Below are positions 6,908-17,811 of a DNA stretch of 64,000 nt, one piece after another. Position 1 is the first letter of the stretch, and every line of letters begins with the position of its first letter. The DNA is from Oceanicoccus sp. GTDB taxonomy: Bacteria > Pseudomonadota > Gammaproteobacteria > Pseudomonadales > Dasaniaceae. The translations under genes and the position numbers were made by a program. The notes below the pieces were generated by a model that did no database searches, was not told the DNA's origin, and saw only the letters and a program-made list of their open reading frames with translations. The DNA is taken from assembly GCF_029238675.1 (NCBI RefSeq), contig NZ_JAQWFR010000002.1, forward strand, positions 186,001 through 250,000, in the 5' to 3' direction.

Positions 6908-9742
6908 ATGCAAAAAGACTCAATGGAGTTGTTATGGGGTAGCTCCCATATTTCAGGTGGCAATGCCACCTATGTAGAAGACCTCTACGAAACCTATCTA
7001 CAGGACCCTAATAATGTGCCGGAAGAGTGGCGCACCTACTTTGAAAAACTACCCCAGGTCAATGGCAATGTGCGGCAGGATATTCCGCACTCTACGATTC
7101 GCGACCACTTTACCCAATTAGCCAAAGCTAAAATTAAACCGCTATCTGTTGAAAGTGATAGTGGTATTACCGAGCATGAAAGAAAACAGGTTCGGGTTAT
7201 CCAGCTTTGTAGTGCCTATCGTCAACGTGGCCACCAGCAAACCAAACTGGATCCGTTAGGCCTGGAGGTTCGCGCGCCTGTTCCCGATCTCGACCTTCAC
7301 TACCATAAATTATCCGCTGCTGATCTCGATACCGTCTTTCAAACCGGCAGTCTGTTTATTGGTAAAGACCAGGCCACCTTAAAAGAAATTGTTGATTCGT
7401 TAGAGCAAACCTACTGCAACACTATCGGTGCTGAGTTTATGCATATTGTTGCCACCGAAGAGCGACAGTGGATTCAGCAGCGGATGGAAAGTGTTCGCTC
7501 TAAACCCTCTTATGGCGATGATGTGTTATTGCATTTGCATGAGCGTCTTACAGCCGCAGAAGGCTTGGGTAAAGTACTGGCTTCAAAATACCCCGGTGTG
7601 AAACGCTTTGGTCTGGAAGGGGGGGAAAGCCTGATTCCGATGATGGATGCGATGATTCAACGCATCGGTTCATACTCTGCCAAAGAAGTGGTTATCAGTA
7701 TGGCCCACCGTGGCCGGTTAAATGTACTGGTCAATGTATTGGGTAAAAATCCCTCGGAATTATTTGATGAGTTTGAAGGCCGAGCCGAATATCAAGGCTC
7801 CGCTGATGTGAAATACCATCAGGGCTTTTCTTCTACTGTTGAAACTCCAGGTGGCGAAATGCACTTGGCCTTAGCCTTTAATCCGTCCCACCTCGAAATT
7901 GGTGCGCCGGTTGTAGAGGGCTCAGTACGTGCCCGCCAGGATCGCCGTGAAGATCCTGTGGGTAAAAAGGTTGTACCTTTGATTCTACATGGTGATGCGG
8001 CATTTGCAGGACAGGGTGTGGTGATGGAAACCTTCCAGATGTCACAGACCCGCGCCTATAAAACCGGCGGTACCATTCATCTTGTTATTAACAACCAGGT
8101 TGGTTTTACCACTAGTAAGCGAGAAGATTCTCGTTCAACAGAATACTGTACCGATGTGGCCAAAATGGTACAGGCCCCTATCTTCCATGTTAATGCTGAT
8201 GATCCTGAAGCGGTTTTATTTGTTAGCCAAATGGCCGTCGATTATCGCCAGCAATTTAATAAAGATATTGTTATTGATTTGGTATGTTACCGTCGCCGTG
8301 GTCACAATGAAGCGGATGAACCCTCTGGTACCCAGCCATTAATGTATCAACAAATCAAAAAGCAGCGGACTACCCGTGATTTATATGCGGATAAGCTGAT
8401 TGCCCAGTCTTTAATCACTAAAGATTACGACACTGAAGTGATTGAAAGTTATCGTCGCGCTTTAGAGAGCGGCGAGCATGTGGCCAAGAGTTTAGTCCAT
8501 GAGCCCAACGAAAAGCTGTTTGTCGATTGGAATCCTTACCTGGGTCACGATTGGGATTGCCCCTGTGATACCCGTATCGACCTGAAAAAATTACAGGAAG
8601 TGGCGGCAAAAATTAATGCTATCCCTGAAGGCTTTCCTATCCAGCGTCAAGTTGGGAAAATCTATGAAGACCGTCATAAAATGGCCGCCGGTGCGACGCC
8701 GATTAACTGGGGGTTTGCTGAAACTCTCGCCTACGGCACTTTGTTAGATGCAGGCAACCCGATTCGTTTAACTGGCCAGGATGTTGGTCGCGGAACCTTT
8801 TCCCACCGCCATGCGGTTTTGCATAGTCAAAACGATGCTTCTATTCATGTGCCTTTACAGCATATTGCAGAAGATCAGCCAACCTTTACTATCCACGATT
8901 CCCTATTATCAGAGGAAGCGGTATTGGCTTTTGAATATGGTTATGCCACTACCATGCCGAATGTGATGGTGATTTGGGAGGCGCAATTTGGTGATTTTGC
9001 TAACGGTGCCCAAGTGGTTATCGATCAGTTTATTACCAGCGGTGAACATAAGTGGCAGCGTTTATGTGGTTTAACGATGTTGCTGCCCCATGGTTATGAA
9101 GGGCAGGGGCCAGAACACTCCTCGGCTCGTCTTGAGCGCTTTTTACAGCTATCGGCTGAACATAATATCCAGGTTTGTGTGCCAACCACTCCGGCACAGG
9201 TCTTCCATATGTTGCGCAGGCAGTCTTTGCGCCCCTTGCGTAAACCATTGATTGTTATGTCACCGAAAAGCTTACTGCGTCATAAAGAAGCGGTTTCAAC
9301 TCTTGAGGAATTGGCGGATGGCCAGTTCCAAAATGTACTTGGTGAAACCGATCAGCTCGATCCGAAAAAAGTAACGCGCGCTGTAGTTTGTAGCGGTAAG
9401 GTCTATTACGATTTACGTGAAACTCGCCGCGAAAAAGCAATAGACAATGTTGTTATTATTCGTTTGGAGCAACTCTATCCATTCCCTGAGCAAGGGCTGG
9501 AAGAGGCATTAGCTCCTTTCACCGAGTTACAAGAAATCGTCTGGTGTCAGGAAGAGCCAATGAACCAGGGCGCCTGGTACTCCAGTCAGCACCATATGCG
9601 TCGTGTAATTCATAAACATAAGAGTGCCTTGTATCTTGAGTATGCGGGGCGTGATGCTTCGGCTTCACCTGCGGCGGGTTATATGGCTCTGCATGTTGCG
9701 CAGCAACAAAAACTGATTGCCGAAGCATTGGGTTTGGAATAA
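6908..9742 (+). CDS. sucA: 2-oxoglutarate dehydrogenase E1 component
   Basis: This thiamine-diphosphate enzyme decarboxylates 2-oxoglutarate and transfers the succinyl group to the lipoyl arm of SucB. From the ATG at 6908 the protein has 944 residues and begins MQKDSMELLWGSSHISGGNA, the typical SucA N-terminus. AGAGG ends 9 bases before this ATG. A longer frame opens at 6875 but lacks such a site. Motifs include AHRGRLNVLVN, HGDAAFAGQGVVMET and NNQVGFTTS of the ThDP-binding region, and RRGHNEADEP. It is the first gene of sucA-sucB-lpdA. Confidence 0.96.
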   Translation: MQKDSMELLWGSSHISGGNATYVEDLYETYLQDPNNVPEEWRTYFEKLPQVNGNVRQDIPHSTIRDHFTQLAKAKIKPLSVESDSGITEHERKQVRVIQLCSAYRQRGHQQTKLDPLGLEVRAPVPDLDLHYHKLSAADLDTVFQTGSLFIGKDQATLKEIVDSLEQTYCNTIGAEFMHIVATEERQWIQQRMESVRSKPSYGDDVLLHLHERLTAAEGLGKVLASKYPGVKRFGLEGGESLIPMMDAMIQRIGSYSAKEVVISMAHRGRLNVLVNVLGKNPSELFDEFEGRAEYQGSADVKYHQGFSSTVETPGGEMHLALAFNPSHLEIGAPVVEGSVRARQDRREDPVGKKVVPLILHGDAAFAGQGVVMETFQMSQTRAYKTGGTIHLVINNQVGFTTSKREDSRSTEYCTDVAKMVQAPIFHVNADDPEAVLFVSQMAVDYRQQFNKDIVIDLVCYRRRGHNEADEPSGTQPLMYQQIKKQRTTRDLYADKLIAQSLITKDYDTEVIESYRRALESGEHVAKSLVHEPNEKLFVDWNPYLGHDWDCPCDTRIDLKKLQEVAAKINAIPEGFPIQRQVGKIYEDRHKMAAGATPINWGFAETLAYGTLLDAGNPIRLTGQDVGRGTFSHRHAVLHSQNDASIHVPLQHIAEDQPTFTIHDSLLSEEAVLAFEYGYATTMPNVMVIWEAQFGDFANGAQVVIDQFITSGEHKWQRLCGLTMLLPHGYEGQGPEHSSARLERFLQLSAEHNIQVCVPTTPAQVFHMLRRQSLRPLRKPLIVMSPKSLLRHKEAVSTLEELADGQFQNVLGETDQLDPKKVTRAVVCSGKVYYDLRETRREKAIDNVVIIRLEQLYPFPEQGLEEALAPFTELQEIVWCQEEPMNQGAWYSSQHHMRRVIHKHKSALYLEYAGRDASASPAAGYMALHVAQQQKLIAEALGLE

Positions 9743-9798
9743 GACTTTACTAAGAATTAATTGTTCGTTCTGTTTGAATTTGAATGAAAGGAAAAACT

Positions 9799-11001
9799 AT
9801 GACCATCGAAATAAAAGCACCGACTTTTCCCGAATCTGTTGCCGACGGCACCGTTGCCACCTGGCATAAACAGCCCGGTGAAGCGGTTTCTCGCGATGAA
9901 TTATTGGTAGATATAGAAACCGATAAAGTCGTGCTGGAAATTGTAGCGCCTGCCGATGGTGCTATTAGTGAAATTATTAAAGCGGAAGGAGATACCGTTT
10001 TAAGTGATGAGCTAATCGGTCATTTTGAAGAGGGTGCCGGTGCTGCACCTGCTCCAGAAGCTGCACCTGCCGCTGCGGCAGAACCCGCTGCTGCGAGTGC
10101 TGAGATAAAACTAAGCCCAGCGGCCCGTAAAATGGTTGATGAAAATAATCTGACCGGTGTTGCCATTGTCGCTACGGGTAAAGGTGGGTTGGTAACAAAA
10201 GAAGATGTGGTCAAACATTTAAGTCATGCAGCACCAGCAGCTCCGGCTGCAGCCGCACCTGCTGCCCCAGCGCCTATTATGGAAATGGATACCGGTGACA
10301 AGATTGAAAAGCGTGTGCCTATGACGCGTTTACGTAAGCGCATTGCTGAGCGTTTGCTGGAAGCCACATCAACTACCGCCATGTTAACCACCTTTAACGA
10401 AGTGAATATGGAACCGGTAATGACGCTGCGTAAGCAGTATAAAGACCTTTTCGAGAAAACCCATAACGGCGTACGTCTTGGTTTTATGGGTTTCTTTGTT
10501 AAAGCTGCCTGTGAAGCCTTAAAGCGTTACCCGGCGGTCAACGCTTCTATTGATGGTGACGATATTGTTTATCACGGCTACCAGGATATCGGCGTTGCCG
10601 TATCGTCAGATAAAGGTTTGGTGGTACCGGTGTTACGCGATGTCGAAAATATGGGCTTGGCAACAGTTGAAGATACTATTCGCAGCTATGGCTCACGCGC
10701 CCGTGATGGCAAATTAGGTTTGGAAGAAATGCAGGGCGGTACTTTCACTATTACCAATGGTGGAGTATTTGGTTCTTTGCTTTCAACGCCAATTTTAAAT
10801 CCACCACAAACCGCTATTTTAGGTATGCATAAGATTCAGGAACGCCCCATGGCGGTGAATGGTGAAGTGAAGATTCTGCCAATGATGTATCTGGCGCTAT
10901 CTTATGATCACCGTTTAATTGATGGCAAAGAAGCAGTGCAGTTTTTGGTCTGTATTAAAGAGTTATTAGAAGATCCCGCACGTATTCTTCTTGAAATATA
11001 A
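9799..11001 (+). CDS. sucB: Dihydrolipoamide succinyltransferase, E2 of 2-oxoglutarate dehydrogenase
   Basis: This enzyme transfers the succinyl group to CoA and forms the core of the complex. From the ATG at 9799 (preceded by AAAGGA) it has 400 residues. The lipoyl domain has the lipoylated lysine K43 in ETDKVVLE. An Ala/Pro-rich linker follows, then the E3-binding domain ([12 protein letters not shown]...GLVTKEDV), a second Ala/Pro linker, and the catalytic domain ending with the active-site motif YDHRLIDG. There is a single lipoyl domain, as in other SucB proteins. The frame upstream to 9784 is less likely because it would overlap the ribosome-binding site. Confidence 0.96.
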   Translation: MTIEIKAPTFPESVADGTVATWHKQPGEAVSRDELLVDIETDKVVLEIVAPADGAISEIIKAEGDTVLSDELIGHFEEGAGAAPAPEAAPAAAAEPAAASAEIKLSPAARKMVDENNLTGVAIVATGKGGLVTKEDVVKHLSHAAPAAPAAAAPAAPAPIMEMDTGDKIEKRVPMTRLRKRIAERLLEATSTTAMLTTFNEVNMEPVMTLRKQYKDLFEKTHNGVRLGFMGFFVKAACEALKRYPAVNASIDGDDIVYHGYQDIGVAVSSDKGLVVPVLRDVENMGLATVEDTIRSYGSRARDGKLGLEEMQGGTFTITNGGVFGSLLSTPILNPPQTAILGMHKIQERPMAVNGEVKILPMMYLALSYDHRLIDGKEAVQFLVCIKELLEDPARILLEI

Positions 11002-11013
11002 GAGATTGATTAG

Positions 11014-12462
<1,449 letters not shown>

Positions 12463-12491
12463 AATCCCCCACGCTACACCAGCCCGGATTG

Positions 12492-12567
12492 GCATTCCCG
12501 CCCGGCTTGTCATTCCCGCGAGGGCGGGAATCCAGACTCCCGCCCTCGCGGGAGTAACCCGTTTTTT
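12492..12567. repeat. Palindromic repeat family 1, copy B (terminator-like)
   Basis: GTCATTCCCGCGAGGGCGGG is followed by a perfect 8-bp hairpin ACTCCCGC-CCTC-GCGGGAGT (12536-12555) and, six bases later, six T. A partial copy (CATTCCCGCCCGG) precedes it. It lies just after lpdA and may double as a terminator for sucA-sucB-lpdA. Confidence 0.75.
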
Positions 12568-12795
12568 GTATAAATTATAAGCACCCTATAGCCTTCAAGT
12601 CTCTATTTGGTGCGGCGTGTAACATCCTGGTGAGGCAATTTGGGCCACCCGCTATTTAATCGAATAATTTCCGCTATTTGGCCCATTTATATTTGCGGTT
12701 CTGCCCGAAATTCGGGAAAATACGCCACCGAATTTAGCCATAAACAGGTTTCCAATGTTTTCAAGCCTGACAGCTAGCAACGGCCAAATCGAAAC

Positions 12796-12824
12796 GGTAA
12801 TCAACCTCTTCCAAACTGATTACC
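12796..12824. promoter_or_regulatory. Operator-like inverted repeat upstream of sucC
   Basis: GGTAATCA (12796-12803) and TGATTACC (12817-12824) form a perfect 8-bp inverted repeat with a 13-base spacer, 32 bases before the sucC start. It could be a regulator site or a leader hairpin; the regulator is unknown. Confidence 0.4.
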
Positions 12825-12855
12825 ATGACCTTCACAGACCAAGACGGTATACAAC

Positions 12856-14022
12856 ATGAACCTTCACGAGTATCAGGGCAAACAGCTGTTTGCTGAATAC
12901 GGGTTACCTGTGTCAAAAGGCTATGCCTGTGATACACCCGAAGAAGCAGCGCAAGCTGCTGATCGTATCGGCGGCGACAAGTGGGTCGTTAAAGCTCAAG
13001 TACACGCTGGCGGCCGGGGTAAAGCGGGCGGTGTTAAGCTGGTAGAGAACAAAGAAGATATCAAAGCCTTTGCCCAAAACTGGCTAGGTAAAAACCTGGT
13101 GACTTACCAGACTGACGAAAACGGTCAGCCTGTTGCCAAGATCCTGGTTGAGTCCTGTACTGATATTGATCAGGAACTTTACCTGGGTGCTGTCGTCGAT
13201 CGTTCAACTCGCCGCATCGTGTTTATGGCTTCAACTGAAGGTGGTGTTGAAATCGAGAAGGTGGCTGAAGAGACGCCTGAAAAAATTCTTAAAGCTGAAA
13301 TTGATCCTATGGCAGGTGCACAGCCTTACCAGGGTCGTGAGTTGGCTTTCAAACTGGGTCTGGAAGGTGTTCAGATCAAGCAGTTTGTAAATATCTTTTT
13401 AGGTTTGGCTAAATTATTCCAGGACCTGGATTTGGCGTTAATCGAAATTAACCCTCTGGTAATCACTGATGAAGGCAACCTTCACTGTCTGGATGCCAAG
13501 TTAGGTGTTGATAGCAATGCAATGTACCGTCAGCCTAAGCTAAAAGAAATGCACGATCCTTCACAGGAAGATGCTCGCGAAGCACAAGCTGCCCAGTGGG
13601 AATTAAACTATGTAGCACTGGATGGCAACATCGGCTGTATGGTTAACGGTGCTGGTCTGGCGATGGGTACTATGGATATCGTTAAGCTACACGGCGGCTC
13701 TCCGGCTAACTTCCTTGATGTTGGTGGTGGTGCGACTAAAGAGCGTGTATCTGAAGCGTTTAAAATTATTTTGTCAGACGACACCGTACAGGCCGTATTG
13801 GTCAATATCTTCGGTGGTATCGTACGTTGTGACTTGATCGCGGAAGGTATTATCGGCGCGGTTGAAGAAGTCGGCGTTGAAGTCCCTGTTGTTGTTCGTC
13901 TTGAAGGCAACAACGCTGAGCTGGGTTCCAAGATTCTAGCCGAGAGTGGCTTAAACATTATTGCCGCCACCAGTTTGAAAGAAGCTGCCGATGCAGTGGT
14001 TAAAGCAGCGGAGGGCAAATAA
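12856..14022 (+). CDS. sucC: Succinyl-CoA synthetase beta subunit
   Basis: This subunit couples succinyl-CoA hydrolysis to nucleotide triphosphate formation together with SucD. At 388 residues it has the usual length. [16 protein letters not shown] is the classic N-terminus. The ATP-grasp loop [16 protein letters not shown] (about 46-61), EINPLV, and the CoA-domain motifs [11 protein letters not shown] and [10 protein letters not shown] are present. The last base of its stop codon is the first base of the sucD start codon, indicating translational coupling. Confidence 0.97.
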   Translation: MNLHEYQGKQLFAEYGLPVSKGYACDTPEEAAQAADRIGGDKWVVKAQVHAGGRGKAGGVKLVENKEDIKAFAQNWLGKNLVTYQTDENGQPVAKILVESCTDIDQELYLGAVVDRSTRRIVFMASTEGGVEIEKVAEETPEKILKAEIDPMAGAQPYQGRELAFKLGLEGVQIKQFVNIFLGLAKLFQDLDLALIEINPLVITDEGNLHCLDAKLGVDSNAMYRQPKLKEMHDPSQEDAREAQAAQWELNYVALDGNIGCMVNGAGLAMGTMDIVKLHGGSPANFLDVGGGATKERVSEAFKIILSDDTVQAVLVNIFGGIVRCDLIAEGIIGAVEEVGVEVPVVVRLEGNNAELGSKILAESGLNIIAATSLKEAADAVVKAAEGK

Positions 14023-14894
14023 TGAGTATTTTAATCAATAAAGATACTAAGGTAATCTGTCAGGGTTTTACCGGTTCTCAAGGTACTTTTCACTCTGAGC
14101 AGGCGATTGCTTACGGCACTAAGATGGTAGGTGGTGTTACTCCGGGTAAAGGCGGTCAAGAGCATTTAGGTTTACCGGTATTTAATACGGTTGCTGACGC
14201 TGTTGAAGCGACGAATGCTGAAGCTTCTGTTATTTATGTCCCCGCGCCTTTCTGTAAAGACTCTATTCTTGAAGCAGCTAACGGTGGCATTAAGCTGATT
14301 GTTTGTATTACTGAAGGTATTCCTACCTTGGATATGCTGGAGTGTAAGGTTCGCTGTGATGAGTTGGGTGTTCGTTTAATTGGCCCTAACTGTCCAGGTG
14401 TTATCACTCCGGGTGAATGTAAGATCGGTATTATGCCGGGTCACATTCACTTGCCAGGTAAAGTCGGTATCGTTTCTCGTTCTGGTACTTTGACTTATGA
14501 AGCGGTTAAGCAGACTACTGATTCCGGTTTTGGTCAGTCTACTTGTGTAGGTATCGGTGGTGACCCAATTCCCGGTTCTAACTTTATCGACGTTTTGGAA
14601 ATGTTCCAAAATGATCCTGCTACTGAAGCAATTGTAATGATCGGTGAGATTGGTGGTACTGCGGAAGAAGAGGCGGCTGCCTTTATCAAAGCGAATGTTA
14701 CCAAGCCGGTTGTCTCTTATATTGCGGGTGTGACTGCACCTCCAGGTAAGCGTATGGGTCACGCTGGTGCGATTATCTCTGGTGGTAAAGGTACGGCTGA
14801 TGAGAAGTTCGCTGCGCTGCAGGATGCAGGTGTTAAGACGGTTCGCTCCCTGGCTGATATTGGTGAAGCTTTGGCTGAGCTTACTGGTTGGTAG
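14022..14894 (+). CDS. sucD: Succinyl-CoA synthetase alpha subunit
   Basis: This CoA-binding subunit of succinyl-CoA synthetase is transiently phosphorylated on a histidine. It has 290 residues. The CoA-binding segment [22 protein letters not shown], the [10 protein letters not shown] motif and the phosphorylated histidine H247 in RMGHAGAI are visible. It overlaps sucC by one base. A strong terminator follows at 14912-14944, ending the TCA block. Confidence 0.97.
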   Translation: MSILINKDTKVICQGFTGSQGTFHSEQAIAYGTKMVGGVTPGKGGQEHLGLPVFNTVADAVEATNAEASVIYVPAPFCKDSILEAANGGIKLIVCITEGIPTLDMLECKVRCDELGVRLIGPNCPGVITPGECKIGIMPGHIHLPGKVGIVSRSGTLTYEAVKQTTDSGFGQSTCVGIGGDPIPGSNFIDVLEMFQNDPATEAIVMIGEIGGTAEEEAAAFIKANVTKPVVSYIAGVTAPPGKRMGHAGAIISGGKGTADEKFAALQDAGVKTVRSLADIGEALAELTGW

Positions 14895-14911
14895 GTTTAA
14901 GTGAGTTTGTT

Positions 14912-14944
14912 AAAAAGGAGATGCTTTTTGCATCTCCTTTTTTT
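14912..14944 (+). terminator. Rho-independent terminator of sucCD
   Basis: A perfect 8-bp stem GGAGATGC/GCATCTCC (14917-14924 and 14930-14937) with a TTTTT loop is followed by seven T. Confidence 0.92.
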
Positions 14945-15113
14945 GTCTGCATTTTGACGGCCCCGGAAAGACCACCCCACCTCTGCTCTTGGCATCACGT
15001 TTAAGCTGTTTTTCTATTGTTTTATGGGGGCTTGTTAGGTTTTAGTCCTTGAATGACTGCGAAAACTTGCAGCGTCCCCTAAAAACCAACCCCTCGCTTA
15101 CCCCGCACCCATA

Positions 15114-15461
15114 CTACTTGGCTGTTAAAACCTCCCCCTCAAACTCAATCCCACCCCAACCAAATTCCATAAACGCCCGAATATTCCCATGATTATCGGC
15201 ATCCGGCTGCCCCAAGACTTCTTCACGATAAAATTTACCAAAGCAAGCCAGTGTCGTAGCTTCATCCAGTCCCATTAACTTCGCAAAGGCAAAGATCTTA
15301 CAAGACCCTTCATTAGTCCCAGCTTCATTACGAACATTAGGCCCATTAGTAAAAGCACTGGGTGTGTAATCAAAATACTGCCCAATCACATTCATAGTTT
15401 GATCAAACTCAATGCTGTTAGGGTGTTGTTTAACTTGCTCAGTAAAATGTTCGATGTTCAT
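15114..15461 (-). CDS. HopJ-family protein
   Basis: The 115-residue protein resembles the HopJ type III effector family: NSIEFDQTMNVIGQYFDYTPSAF at the N-terminus, then GSCKIFAFAKLMGLDEATTLACFGKFYREEVL, and a C-terminal DNHGNIRAFMEFGWGGI. Members are common in free-living gammaproteobacteria without type III secretion. The effector name is therefore historical, and a housekeeping role is more likely here, since no secretion genes are nearby. It is transcribed away from htpG. A small, possibly frameshifted membrane-protein frame lies just upstream (15479-15678). Confidence 0.85.
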   Translation of the reverse strand: MNIEHFTEQVKQHPNSIEFDQTMNVIGQYFDYTPSAFTNGPNVRNEAGTNEGSCKIFAFAKLMGLDEATTLACFGKFYREEVLGQPDADNHGNIRAFMEFGWGGIEFEGEVLTAK

Positions 15462-15478
15462 TGTTTCACTCTTAAATA

Positions 15479-15678
15479 TTAAGTTGATTGGTTTTGTCGT
15501 AAAACTAATAGGCCGCCGCTAACTACCAGCAAAATACCAAGGATGGTAATGCCAGTAATACACCCATTGCTATACCTTTGATTAAATTTTGTTCAGGGGG
15601 CTGCGTGGGGCCTTGTCGCCATAAGAAGAAGGCGGCAATTGTACCCAGAGGGTGAAGAAAAAGCCCTTGAAATGTCAT
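15479..15678 (-). pseudogene. Possible frameshifted small membrane protein upstream of hopJ
   Basis: On the minus strand an ATG at 15678 opens a 51-codon frame ([20 protein letters not shown]...) that stops at 15523. A different frame continues from the same point with equally membrane-like sequence (GITILGILLVVSGGLLVLRQ) and stops at 15479-15481, 18 bases before the hopJ start. Joined by one frameshift, the two would make a two-helix protein of about 66 residues in operon with hopJ. The upstream end overlaps the htpG heat-shock promoter. It could also be an assembly error or chance. Confidence 0.35.
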
Positions 15679-15693
15679 TACCAGCCCCCATAT
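15666..15693 (+). promoter_or_regulatory. Sigma32 heat-shock promoter of htpG
   Basis: CTTGAAA (15666-15672) and CCCCATAT (15686-15693) are separated by 13 bases. This matches the sigma32 consensus CTTGAA and CCCCAT-T at the right spacing. It lies 69 bases before the htpG start, so heat induction is expected. Confidence 0.88.
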
Positions 15694-15761
15694 CCCGTAT
15701 ATCTTTTAGACCTATCCATAAAATAGGCCATTCAACGTCCAAATTCAGGAGCTTGTACACG

Positions 15762-17690
15762 ATGACCACAGCAACGGATAAAGAAACTCTAGGCTTTCAG
15801 ACAGAGGCCAAGCAACTGCTGCAACTGATGATCCACTCTCTTTATAGTAATAAAGAGATCTTCCTGCGTGAGCTGATTTCAAACGCCTCGGATGCCGCCG
15901 ATAAGCTGCGCTTTGAGGCTCTGTCAGATGGGACTTTGTATGAAGATGACCCTGAGCTCAGAATCGCTATCGATTTTGATAAGGATGCCAAAACCATCAC
16001 CATCGCCGATAACGGTATTGGTATGTCGAAAGAAGACGTGATTAACCACTTGGGCACCATCGCCAAGTCTGGCACCGCGGAGTTTATGAGTAAGTTAAGT
16101 GGTGACCAACAAAAAGATTCACAACTTATCGGTCAGTTCGGTGTAGGTTTCTACTCCGCCTTTATCGTCGCTGATCGCGTCGAAGTTAAAACTCGTCGTG
16201 CTGGTCTTGATGCCTCTGAAGGTGTTCACTGGGAGTCAGAAGGCGAAGCAGAATTCAGTGTTGAGTCGATTGAAAAAGAAGGTCGTGGTACCACCATTAT
16301 CTTGCACCTGAGAGAAGATAGTGCCGATTTTGCCGATGATTTTCGAATTCGTTCAGTTGTTAAAAAATACTCAGACCATATCTCTCTACCTGTGATGATG
16401 GAAAAGCAAATCACTCCAGAATATGACGAAGAAGGTAAAGAGAAGCCAATAGAAGAAAACCTTGAGCCAGAGTTTGAGGCCGTCAATGACGCCACAGCTC
16501 TTTGGACCCGTTCGCGTAGCGAAGTAGAAGATGACGAGTACAAAGAATTCTACAAACACGTCTCCCACGATTTTCAGGATCCACTAACCTGGAGCCATAA
16601 CAAGGTTGAAGGCAAGTTGGAATACAATAGTTTATTGTATGTACCGGCTAAGGCGCCTTTCGATATGTGGAATCGCGATGCCACAAGAGGTTTAAAACTC
16701 TACGTACAGAGCACCTTTATTATGGATGATGCTGAACAGTTCTTGCCATTGTATCTACGCTTTATAAAAGGTGTAGTTGATTCCAACGATTTATCACTCA
16801 ACGTATCCCGTGAAATCCTTCAGCAAGACCCCGCTGTTGATTCCATGAAAAGTGCCTTAACCAAGCGTGTATTAGATATGTTGTCAAAAATGGCGAAGAA
16901 AGATGCCGAGCAGTATCAAGCCTTCTGGGATGAATTTGGTCAGGTATTAAAAGAAGGTCCCGCCGAAGATTTTTCGAACAAAGAAAAAATCGCCAAGCTG
17001 TTCCGTTTTGCTTCTACCCATAGCAATAGTGAAGTGCAAGACCAATCGCTAGAAGACTATATTAGCCGGATGAAAGAAGGTCAGGAAAAAATCTACTATG
17101 TGGCTGCAGAAAACTACACCACTGGTAGCAATAGCCCGCACTTAGAAGTTTTCCGTAAGAAAGGTATCGAAGTACTAGTATTATTTGATCGCGTTGACGA
17201 GTGGCTAATGGGCCATATGATGGACTTCGACGGCAAAGGTTTCCAGGATGTTGGTAAAGGAGAGCTCGACCTTGGCGACCTGGAAGACGAAGCCGACAAA
17301 CAAGAGAAAGAAAAGCTGGAAACCGAAAACAAAGACTTGGTTGAGCGTGTTAAAACAGTACTGGAAGCCAAAGTGGAAGAAGTGCGTGTGACTAACCGCT
17401 TAACCGATTCACCAGCGTGTTTGGTGGTAGGTGATGGCGATATGGGTGCCCAGATGCGTCGTATTCTGGAGCAGGCTGGTCAAGCCATGCCAGAAAGCAA
17501 GCCGATTCTGGAGCTTAACCCAGAGCATTCTCTAGTGCAGAAGCTTGACCAGGAAAGTGATGAAGATCGTTTCTCTGATTTAGTTGAAATCTTGTTTGAT
17601 CAGTCAACATTGGCAGAAGGTGGTCAGCTAGAAGACCCCGCTGCTTATGTTCACCGCTTAAACAAGTTGCTATTAGAACTAAGCAAGTAA
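15762..17690 (+). CDS. htpG: Chaperone protein HtpG (Hsp90)
   Basis: This ATP-dependent cytoplasmic chaperone has 642 residues from the ATG at 15762, with AGGAG upstream. The GHKL ATPase motifs [28 protein letters not shown] and [11 protein letters not shown] are intact. The middle domain ([11 protein letters not shown]...[18 protein letters not shown]) and C-terminal dimerisation domain are also complete. The open frame extends upstream to 15639, but that stretch contains the heat-shock promoter, so it is not translated as part of the gene. Confidence 0.97.
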   Translation: MTTATDKETLGFQTEAKQLLQLMIHSLYSNKEIFLRELISNASDAADKLRFEALSDGTLYEDDPELRIAIDFDKDAKTITIADNGIGMSKEDVINHLGTIAKSGTAEFMSKLSGDQQKDSQLIGQFGVGFYSAFIVADRVEVKTRRAGLDASEGVHWESEGEAEFSVESIEKEGRGTTIILHLREDSADFADDFRIRSVVKKYSDHISLPVMMEKQITPEYDEEGKEKPIEENLEPEFEAVNDATALWTRSRSEVEDDEYKEFYKHVSHDFQDPLTWSHNKVEGKLEYNSLLYVPAKAPFDMWNRDATRGLKLYVQSTFIMDDAEQFLPLYLRFIKGVVDSNDLSLNVSREILQQDPAVDSMKSALTKRVLDMLSKMAKKDAEQYQAFWDEFGQVLKEGPAEDFSNKEKIAKLFRFASTHSNSEVQDQSLEDYISRMKEGQEKIYYVAAENYTTGSNSPHLEVFRKKGIEVLVLFDRVDEWLMGHMMDFDGKGFQDVGKGELDLGDLEDEADKQEKEKLETENKDLVERVKTVLEAKVEEVRVTNRLTDSPACLVVGDGDMGAQMRRILEQAGQAMPESKPILELNPEHSLVQKLDQESDEDRFSDLVEILFDQSTLAEGGQLEDPAAYVHRLNKLLLELSK

Positions 17691-17692
17691 AC

Positions 17693-17759
17693 GTAGGGTG
17701 GATTAAAATCCACCATCCCATACTGCAAAGGTGGATTACGCTAAGCTAATCCACCCTAC
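17693..17759. repeat. Inverted repeat family 2, copy 1
   Basis: GTAGGGTGGATTAAAATCCA at one end is answered by TAATCCACCCTAC at the other, with an internal GGTGGATTA. It lies three bases after the htpG stop and before the gpsA promoter region. Related copies lie at 24294 and 31239. Confidence 0.8.
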
Positions 17760-17811
17760 AGTATGCTACAATTTCGGCCAGTTTTACTTCTATAATTATA
17801 AGGCGGTCTCT

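Larger units (their letters stand above)
12463..12855. other. lpdA-sucC intergenic region
   Basis: This is 393 bases without a gene. It contains repeat family 1 copy B, a palindrome CCCGAAATTCGGG (12704-12716), two copies of CCGCTATTT about 20 bases apart near 12650-12680, and an 8-bp inverted repeat just before sucC. Its size suggests that sucCD has its own promoter rather than relying only on read-through from lpdA. Confidence 0.55.

Noticed and set aside
13608-14018. 136-codon minus-strand frame within sucC
   Set aside because: It is antisense to a fully conserved sucC region and has low-complexity Ser/Pro/Thr composition.
15114-15461. Type III secretion effector and hence a virulence locus
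   Set aside because: HopJ-family proteins are widespread in non-pathogens, and no secretion apparatus or chaperone gene lies nearby.
15639-15761. Upstream extension of htpG
   Set aside because: It contains the sigma32 promoter, and the extra 41 residues do not belong to Hsp90.
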